Shown here in pieces: positions 7,022 to 11,141 of a stretch of 11,141 nt of DNA (position 1 is its first letter; each line of letters opens with the position of its first letter). Source of the DNA: Methanobacteriaceae archaeon. Lineage in GTDB: Archaea > Methanobacteriota > Methanobacteria > Methanobacteriales > Methanobacteriaceae. A model generated the notes under the pieces. The model did not search any database, was not told the origin of the DNA, and was given only the letters and a program-made list of their open reading frames with translations. Made by a program: the position numbers and the translations under genes. The stretch spans positions 1-11,141 of the forward strand of contig CAAGFH010000168.1 of the NCBI GenBank assembly GCA_900769095.1, written 5' to 3'.

Positions 7022-7750
7022 ATGCTTAAGGTAGTTGCTCCAATGGCTGGCATAACTGATGCTAGTTTTTTAAACAAGGTTATTCCTTATGGATTTAATG
7101 TGGCTACTTTAGGTGGATACAGCTTAGATTCCCCTACACTTGAAGCAAGTAAGAAAATTGTTCAAAGGGGAAGAAAAGAATTCGACATTCCTTTAGATAA
7201 TATTTTTAATCACATTGAAAATGAAGTCAATTTGATTAAAAACACTCATAATCATGTAAAAGTTTCAGCTAATGTTCGTTCAACAAATCCACAACCTATT
7301 ATTGATGTTGGTAATATCAAAAATTTGGATATTGTAGAAATTAATTGTCATTGTCGCCAGAATGAAATTTTAGCTATTGGTTGTGGCCAAGAAATGTTAA
7401 AAAGAGATGATTTAAATCATTTCATCTCTCAAATTGTTGATAATGTTGACAGTGAAGTTTCAGTTAAAATCAGAGCTAATGTTGAAGGTGTTGACTGTTT
7501 AAAAATAGCTAATTTAATTGAAAATGCAGGTGCTGATTATATTCATATTGATGCAATGAAAAAAGGCGCTGAAGCAGACTGGGAACTTTTAGGTGAACTT
7601 TGCAGTGATGTTGATATTAAAATCATTGGAAACAATTCTGTCAACTCAAGAGGCAATGTCGAAAAGATGATTGCTTGCGGTGTTGATGGATTTTCTATTG
7701 CTCGTAGTGTTATTTCAGGTAGTTTGGATTTCAAAATATCTGATTTCTAA
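7022..7750 (+). CDS. NifR3-related TIM-barrel protein, archaeal type (dihydrouridine synthase-like)
   Basis: A 242-residue flavin-type TIM barrel related to NifR3/Dus tRNA-dihydrouridine synthases. Seen: VVAPMAGITDASF (4-16), the FMN loop; VSANVRS (81-87); IVEINCHCRQNEILAIGCGQEML (104-126) at the place of the Dus NxGCPxxK...GA.LL motif; VSVKIRANVEG (147-157); DYIHIDA (172-178); IKIIGNNSVNS (199-209); and GFSIARSVI (223-231), the phosphate-binding end. It is about 70-100 residues shorter than true Dus and stops where the barrel ends, so the tRNA-binding helical domain is missing. The Dus catalytic cysteine position is kept as C111 but in a CHC context. A substrate other than tRNA is possible. 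Ribosome binding site GAGGA; 15 bases after arfA, hence the same operon. Function unknown. Confidence 0.85.
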   Translation: MLKVVAPMAGITDASFLNKVIPYGFNVATLGGYSLDSPTLEASKKIVQRGRKEFDIPLDNIFNHIENEVNLIKNTHNHVKVSANVRSTNPQPIIDVGNIKNLDIVEINCHCRQNEILAIGCGQEMLKRDDLNHFISQIVDNVDSEVSVKIRANVEGVDCLKIANLIENAGADYIHIDAMKKGAEADWELLGELCSDVDIKIIGNNSVNSRGNVEKMIACGVDGFSIARSVISGSLDFKISDF

Positions 7751-7772
7751 CTTTTTTTATTCTATTTTTTTT
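7751..7772 (+). terminator. T-tract terminator after the cofE-cofD-arfA unit
   Basis: Two T runs (7752-7758 and 7765-7772) follow the stop codon at once, with TATTCTA between. No stem is seen. This is a typical archaeal T-tract and probably ends the four-gene transcript before the atwA leader. Confidence 0.6.
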
Positions 7773-7796
7773 AAAATTAAGGCATATTTCTTAATT

Positions 7797-7966
7797 GCTT
7801 ATTTTTAAAACAATTGTTATTAGAATCTATTGTTAATGCTTATTTTTTTAAAAACAATTGTTATTAGAATCTATTGTTAATGCTTATTTTTAAAACAATT
7901 GTTATTAGAATCTATTGTTAATGCTTATTTTTTTAAAAACAATTGTTATTAGAAAGTATTATTAAT
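7797..7966 (+). repeat. Four tandem copies of a 41/44-bp repeat upstream of atwA
   Basis: Copies lie at 7797-7837 (41 bp), 7838-7881 (44 bp), 7882-7922 (41 bp) and 7923-7966 (44 bp). Copies 1 and 3 are identical; copies 2 and 4 have three extra bases in the T/A run. The array is thus two 85-bp dimers that differ at three positions, all near the end of copy 4. Each unit begins GCTTATTTTT, contains the perfect palindrome AACAATTGTT and ends in TCTATTGTTAAT (changed to AGTATTATTAAT in copy 4). The word ATTGTTA occurs twice per full unit, 16 bp apart. There are no unique spacers, so it is not a CRISPR array, and no open reading frame crosses it. It lies directly before the atwA promoter region; a regulatory role is inference. 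Confidence 0.93.
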
Positions 7967-7969
7967 GGA

Positions 7970-7984
7970 TTAAAATATAAATTA
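7970..7984 (+). promoter_or_regulatory. Probable TATA box for atwA
   Basis: TTAAAATATAAATTA lies 20-30 bases before the ATG at 8003, just past the last repeat copy. Depending on which part binds TBP, transcription would begin close to the GGTGATT ribosome binding site (7994-8000) or near the start codon. The repeats would then sit immediately upstream of the TATA element, the usual place for archaeal activator sites. Confidence 0.4.
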
Positions 7985-8002
7985 GATTAATAAGGTGATT
8001 TT

Positions 8003-9604
8003 ATGGATTTTATAACACTAAAAAATATTACTAAAACTTTTGATGGTGTTGATGTTCTTAAAGATATTAATTTAAAAATTACTGAAGGAGAAACATTAGG
8101 TATTTTAGGCCGTAGTGGAAGTGGAAAATCTGTTTTAATTAATATGCTCAGAGGTACATCTGAGTATAAACCAGATGCTGGTCAGATTTTAGTTAATGTT
8201 GCTGTTTGTCCAGAATGTTTAGCTGTTGAGTCTCCTTCTCATGCTGGTGAAAAATGTAGTTGTGGAGCAACTTTAGAAGCAAAAGAAGTTGACTTCTTTA
8301 ATGCTGAGAGGAAATTATTTGCAAGTATTAAAAGAAGAATTTCCATCATGTTACAACGTAACTTCGCATTATACGACGAAGAATCTGTAATTGAAAATGT
8401 AATGAGGGCAATGCCTGACGATAAGGAATATGATGAGAAAATTTATGAAGCATTGGAATTATTAGAAATGGTTCAAATGAATCATAGGATTACTCACATT
8501 GCTCGTGACTTAAGTGGTGGGGAAAAACAAAGAGTTGTACTCGCAAGACAATTAGCTAAAGAACCTATGATGTTTTTAGCTGATGAACCTACTGGTACTT
8601 TAGATCCTCAAACTGCTATCAAACTTCATAACACATTAAAAGAAGGTGTAAAAGATGAAGGAATCACCATGTTAATTACTTCTCACTGGCCAGAAGTAAT
8701 GATTGAATTAGCAGATAAGGTAATCTGGTTAGAAGGTGGAGAAATCAAACAGGAAGGAGAAGCTGAGACTGTAGTAAATGATTTCGTTGCTACAATTCCT
8801 ATTCCTGAAAAACCAGAAATTCCTGAATTCGGAGAACCTGAAGTAGTTCTTGAAAATGTTAAAAAACATTACTACTCCATTGAACGTGGTGTTGTTAAAG
8901 CAGTAGATGGTGTTGATTTAACTATTAATAAAGAAGAAATCTTTGGTATTGTAGGTTTAAGTGGTTCTGGAAAAACAACCACTACAAGAATGTTAATGGG
9001 ATTAACTGAACCAAGTGGAGGTAATATCCAAATCAAACTCGGTGATGAATGGATTGACATGACCAAAGTTGGACCACTCAACCGTGGACGTATTATGCCT
9101 TATATTGGTTTATTACATCAAGAATATTCATTATATCCTCACAGAACTGTTCTTGGTAACTTAACTGATGCAATTAGTTTAAATTTACCTGCAGAATTCG
9201 GTAAAATTAAAGCTATTCATGCATTAACCACTGTTGGTTTTGCTGATGATGTTGCTGCAAGTGTGCTTGATAAATATCCTGATCAATTAAGTGTAGGGGA
9301 AAAACACAGGGTTGCTTTAGCTCAAGTATTAATCAAAGAACCTAATTTAATTGTTTTGGATGAACCAACAGGTACAATGGATCCGATTACTCGTGTTATT
9401 GTAACTGATTCTATCTTAAAAGCACGTACTGAATTAGAACAAACATTCATTATTATTTCTCACGATATGGACTTCGTTTTAGATGTCTGTGACAGAGCAG
9501 CTTTAATGAGAGGGGGAAAACTCTTAGATATTGGTACTCCTGAAGAAATTGTTGAGAAATTAACCGCAGATGAAAAAGAAGATATGCTTAAAGAAAACAG
9601 ATAA
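8003..9604 (+). CDS. atwA: Methyl-coenzyme M reductase activation component A2 (twin ABC ATPase)
   Basis: A soluble protein of 533 residues with two ABC nucleotide-binding domains and no membrane segment. The family AtwA (component A2) uses ATP in the reductive activation of methyl-CoM reductase. Domain 1: Walker A GRSGSGKS (36-43), Q-loop Q118, signature LSGGEKQ (170-176), Walker B MFLADEP (190-196), H228. Domain 2: Walker A GLSGSGKT (318-325), Q373, signature LSVGEKH (429-435), Walker B IVLDEP (450-455), H487. Between Walker A and the Q-loop of domain 1 lies a cysteine insert, CPEC (69-72) and CSC (85-87), which looks like a small metal knuckle. A proline/glutamate linker (about 266-279) joins the domains. 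All catalytic motifs are intact. GGTGATT precedes the ATG. The repeat array upstream makes specific regulation likely. Confidence 0.94.
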   Translation: MDFITLKNITKTFDGVDVLKDINLKITEGETLGILGRSGSGKSVLINMLRGTSEYKPDAGQILVNVAVCPECLAVESPSHAGEKCSCGATLEAKEVDFFNAERKLFASIKRRISIMLQRNFALYDEESVIENVMRAMPDDKEYDEKIYEALELLEMVQMNHRITHIARDLSGGEKQRVVLARQLAKEPMMFLADEPTGTLDPQTAIKLHNTLKEGVKDEGITMLITSHWPEVMIELADKVIWLEGGEIKQEGEAETVVNDFVATIPIPEKPEIPEFGEPEVVLENVKKHYYSIERGVVKAVDGVDLTINKEEIFGIVGLSGSGKTTTTRMLMGLTEPSGGNIQIKLGDEWIDMTKVGPLNRGRIMPYIGLLHQEYSLYPHRTVLGNLTDAISLNLPAEFGKIKAIHALTTVGFADDVAASVLDKYPDQLSVGEKHRVALAQVLIKEPNLIVLDEPTGTMDPITRVIVTDSILKARTELEQTFIIISHDMDFVLDVCDRAALMRGGKLLDIGTPEEIVEKLTADEKEDMLKENR

Positions 9605-9610
9605 ATCTTC

Positions 9611-10291
9611 TTATTCATTTAATTCTTTTTTTATTTTTTTCCAATCTGGACAGTAGTTGTCCATTAATTTTTTAAATTCTTTTCCATGATTAAATTCAAT
9701 TAAATGACATAATTCATGGATGATTACGTATTCTAAACATTTGGGGTCTTTTTTTGCAAGATTTAAATTTAGTGTTATTCTTCCGTCCTTTCTGCAGTTT
9801 CCCCAGTTTTTCATTTTTCTAACCTTTACTTCGGAAGGTTTTTTACCAATAATCTTGCTGTGTTTAGCCATTAATGTAGGAATTTTATTTTGAAGTTCTC
9901 TTCTATAAAGCTCAACTAATACTTTCTGGCGTATATCAATTGTACTTCTTTTAGAAACTGGTAGGAAAATAGTATCATCCTTAACAAAACCTGATTTTAT
10001 GTTATCATTAGAAATTAACTTTAAATTGTACTGTTTTCCCCACAAATAATGTTTTTCATCGTTTTTATATTTTAGAGGTGCTTTAATATCATTTTTTAAA
10101 ATAATGTCTTGTTTTTTTAAAATCCACTGCTTTTTGGATTTAATAAAATTAACCAATTCTTCCTGTGGTAGGGCAATTGGAGCAGAAACCTCAACATCTC
10201 CATTTGGTGGCAATACTCGAAGATACATATTTTTAATATTTTTCCATGTTACAGTGATGGTTATGTCTTCGATTTTTAAAATTTCTTTCAT
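9611..10291 (-). CDS. YgjP-type (DUF45, SprT/M48-like) zinc metallopeptidase
   Basis: A 226-residue protein of the YgjP/DUF45 family, predicted zinc metallopeptidases of the M48 clan. Near the C-terminus it has the metal site HELCHLIEFNHGKEF (HExxH plus a third His eight residues later) and before it the family block KMKNWGNCRKDGRITLNLNLAKKDPKCLEYVI. The N-terminal half carries the usual YgjP start (strands with NMYLRVLPPNGDVEVSAP, then FIKSKKQWILKKQ). The protein ends CPDWKKIKKELNE, a typical close for the family. No signal peptide or membrane segment, so cytoplasmic. All catalytic residues are present; its substrate is not known. It converges on atwA with a 6-bp gap. No ribosome binding site precedes the ATG, but a TATA box lies about 25 bases upstream, suggesting a leaderless mRNA. 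Confidence 0.92.
   Translation of the reverse strand: MKEILKIEDITITVTWKNIKNMYLRVLPPNGDVEVSAPIALPQEELVNFIKSKKQWILKKQDIILKNDIKAPLKYKNDEKHYLWGKQYNLKLISNDNIKSGFVKDDTIFLPVSKRSTIDIRQKVLVELYRRELQNKIPTLMAKHSKIIGKKPSEVKVRKMKNWGNCRKDGRITLNLNLAKKDPKCLEYVIIHELCHLIEFNHGKEFKKLMDNYCPDWKKIKKELNE
9625..9640 (+). terminator. T-tract terminator for atwA inside the opposite gene
   Basis: CTTTTTTTTATTTTTTT lies about 20 bases after the atwA stop, but inside the last codons of the minus-strand metallopeptidase gene, where it encodes the lysine-rich tail WKKIKKELN. As the next plus-strand T-rich tract it is the likely end of the atwA transcript. Confidence 0.5.
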
Positions 10292-10310
10292 AATACTTAA
10301 TTTTAATTTA

Positions 10311-10321
10311 ATTTATAAAAA
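10311..10321 (-). promoter_or_regulatory. TATA box for the metallopeptidase gene
   Basis: On the minus strand TTTTTATAAAT is centred about 25 bases before the ATG (10291). This spacing puts transcription start at or next to the start codon, in keeping with the missing ribosome binding site and a leaderless transcript. Confidence 0.45.
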
Positions 10322-10358
10322 AGATTATATATTTATTGGTAGAATAAATTATATTATT

Positions 10359-10370
10359 ATTTTATAATTA
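10359..10370 (+). promoter_or_regulatory. Possible TATA box for the marker 9 gene
   Basis: ATTTTATAATTA lies about 55 bases before the ATG at 10420. It predicts a start near 10390 and a leader of about 30 bases with GGAGGT (10409-10414). The 128-base space is a divergent promoter region shared with the minus-strand gene. Confidence 0.4.
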
Positions 10371-10419
10371 TTTCTTAATAATAATTTTACAATGATAAAG
10401 AATTTTTTGGAGGTTTATT

Positions 10420-10899
10420 ATGACTTGGGAAGATGCGCCGTCTCATATTTGTAGAGGAGGAGATGTCAGAGGACTTGCTTTTTGTTGTCCTCCAGTAAAA
10501 CCGTGCCCAGTATTAAATGCATTACAGGAAGTTAACTTAACTCCTAAAGAATATATTGAAATTAAAACTCAATTCGGTAGGGAAACTAGATTAGGTGAAG
10601 GAGCAGGAACCTGCTTTGGATCACTTGTATGGTGTTGTAAACCATCTAAACCTTGTCCATTAAGAGATATGTCATTAAATAGTATTGGATTAAGTCATGA
10701 AGAATACTTAGACTTAAAAAAACAATTATCTGAGAGATTAGTTGGAGTTACTAAACCTGATCCCGATGAAAAAGCTGAAGCATTAGCAGAAACATTCAAC
10801 ATTACCAAACTTGAAGCAATGGATGTTTTAAAAGAATGCAATGATGATTTAAGGGCTGCTGTAAAAGTTTTACGTGCTAAATCTCTTGATAATGATTAA
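10420..10899 (+). CDS. Methanogenesis marker 9 protein, cysteine-rich metal-binding, with UBA-like tail
   Basis: A 159-residue soluble protein with the domain known as methanogenesis marker 9 (related to COG4008, suggested there to be a metal-binding transcription factor). Eight cysteines form two copies of one module: C11...FCCPPVKPC (21-29) and C65...WCCKPSKPC (71-79), each followed by a helix with a similar pattern ([28 protein letters not shown]). This internal duplication looks like two metal or Fe-S sites. Residues about 117-155 ([19 protein letters not shown]...[12 protein letters not shown]) have the pattern of a UBA/NAC-type three-helix domain. The domain is known only from methanogens and its function is unknown. 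A strong GGAGGT precedes the ATG. The next gene starts one base after its stop. Confidence 0.9.
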   Translation: MTWEDAPSHICRGGDVRGLAFCCPPVKPCPVLNALQEVNLTPKEYIEIKTQFGRETRLGEGAGTCFGSLVWCCKPSKPCPLRDMSLNSIGLSHEEYLDLKKQLSERLVGVTKPDPDEKAEALAETFNITKLEAMDVLKECNDDLRAAVKVLRAKSLDND

Positions 10900-10900
10900 A

Positions 10901-11121
10901 ATGGACTGGACTTCTATTTATTTAAAAACATCTAATTTGAATGTTTTTATTTTAGGAACTGGCGAAGTTGCAACAAGACGTGCAAATAAATTTTTAGACC
11001 ATGGTGCTAATGTTAAACTGGCTGGGGATAATTTGGCTGATGAATTAGTATCAAAAGGAGCTATTTTATGCTCTACTGAGGACGTTGATGATTTAGTTGA
11101 ATGGTCTGATTTTGTTGTAAT
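10901..11121 (+). CDS. Precorrin-2 dehydrogenase / sirohydrochlorin ferrochelatase family protein, 3' truncated
   Basis: The N-terminal about 73 residues of an NAD-dependent precorrin-2 dehydrogenase-like protein (the Met8p/CysG N-domain family). It opens with MDWTSIYLKTSNLNVFILGTG and has the Rossmann loop GTGEVATRRANKFLDHGA with the family's VAxRR pattern, then a strand ending WSDFVVI where the second nucleotide contact is expected. The enzyme makes sirohydrochlorin, the precursor of siroheme, and in methanogens of F430 and cobamides. An in-frame ATG at 10892 overlaps the marker 9 gene; 10901 is preferred because it fits the usual N-terminus. The gene leaves the window unfinished. Codons after 11121 would read DRKSVV but come from adapter sequence and do not belong to the protein. 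Confidence 0.85.
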
Positions 11122-11141
11122 AGATCGGAAGAGCGTCGTGT
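11122..11141. other. Illumina adapter sequence at the contig end
   Basis: The final 20 bases, AGATCGGAAGAGC followed by GTCGTGT, match exactly the start of the Illumina TruSeq adapter as read through from an insert. They are far richer in G and C than the flanking DNA and break the conserved reading of the last gene. This is library artefact, not genome sequence. Confidence 0.95.

Noticed and set aside
7543..7734. Minus-strand open frame inside the TIM-barrel gene
   Set aside because: It is antisense to conserved barrel motifs; nothing supports expression.
7797..7966. Repeat array as a CRISPR locus
   Set aside because: The units abut one another without unique spacers, and the length varies only in a T/A run. 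No cas gene is near.
8872..9081. Minus-strand open frame inside atwA
   Set aside because: It covers the second Walker A region in antisense, and its proline/isoleucine-rich product shows no family pattern.
8003..9604. atwA product as an ABC transporter ATPase
   Set aside because: There are no permease genes or membrane segments nearby, and the twin domains with the CPEC/CSC insert fit component A2 of methyl-CoM reductase activation.
10104..10367. Plus-strand open frame opposite the metallopeptidase gene
   Set aside because: It is antisense to the conserved N-terminal half of the YgjP-type gene and runs into its promoter; the hydrophobic end is a by-product of A/T-rich DNA.

Overview
The window is a piece of an AT-rich methanogenic archaeon, most likely a member of the Methanobacteriales such as Methanobrevibacter. 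The evidence is the set of methanogen-specific genes (coenzyme F420 ligase and transferase, GTP cyclohydrolase III, methyl-CoM reductase activation component A2, the methanogenesis marker 9 cysteine protein), an MreB-type actin typical of pseudomurein-walled methanogens, archaeal ribosome binding sites of the GGTGATT type, TATA-like boxes and plain T-tracts as terminators. The last 20 bases match an Illumina adapter, so this is the end of a draft or metagenome contig and not natural sequence.

Layout. 149-1860: an unrecognised alpha/beta protein translationally coupled to an MreB-like actin. 1908-2522: ribonuclease HII. 2614-4516: a MotA/TolQ/ExbB channel protein, an ExbD/TolR partner and PurO (archaeal IMP cyclohydrolase), tightly spaced. 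4554-7750: cofE, cofD, arfA and a small NifR3-like TIM-barrel protein, again one apparent operon. 7751-8002: a non-coding leader with four tandem copies of a 41/44-bp repeat in front of atwA. 8003-9604: atwA. 9611-10291 on the minus strand: a YgjP-type metallopeptidase converging on atwA with a 6-bp gap. 10420-11121: methanogenesis marker 9 protein followed almost without gap by a truncated precorrin-2 dehydrogenase family gene.

How the genes fit together. PurO makes IMP on the way to GTP; ArfA opens GTP for the deazaflavin (Fo) and riboflavin routes; CofD and CofE add the phospholactyl and glutamyl parts of F420. AtwA energises activation of methyl-coenzyme M reductase, whose F430 cofactor is built from sirohydrochlorin, the product expected from the precorrin-2 dehydrogenase at the contig end. 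The window therefore gathers cofactor supply and activation functions of methanogenesis, together with a cell-shape gene and a proton-channel pair of unknown role.

The points most worth following are: the proximity of a NifR3-like TIM barrel and marker 9, two domains I recall being fused in some methanogens; an ExbB homologue with a C-terminal domain that looks like a heavy-metal-associated fold without its CxxC; and the phased repeat array upstream of atwA. I see no mobile element, CRISPR array, rRNA or tRNA.
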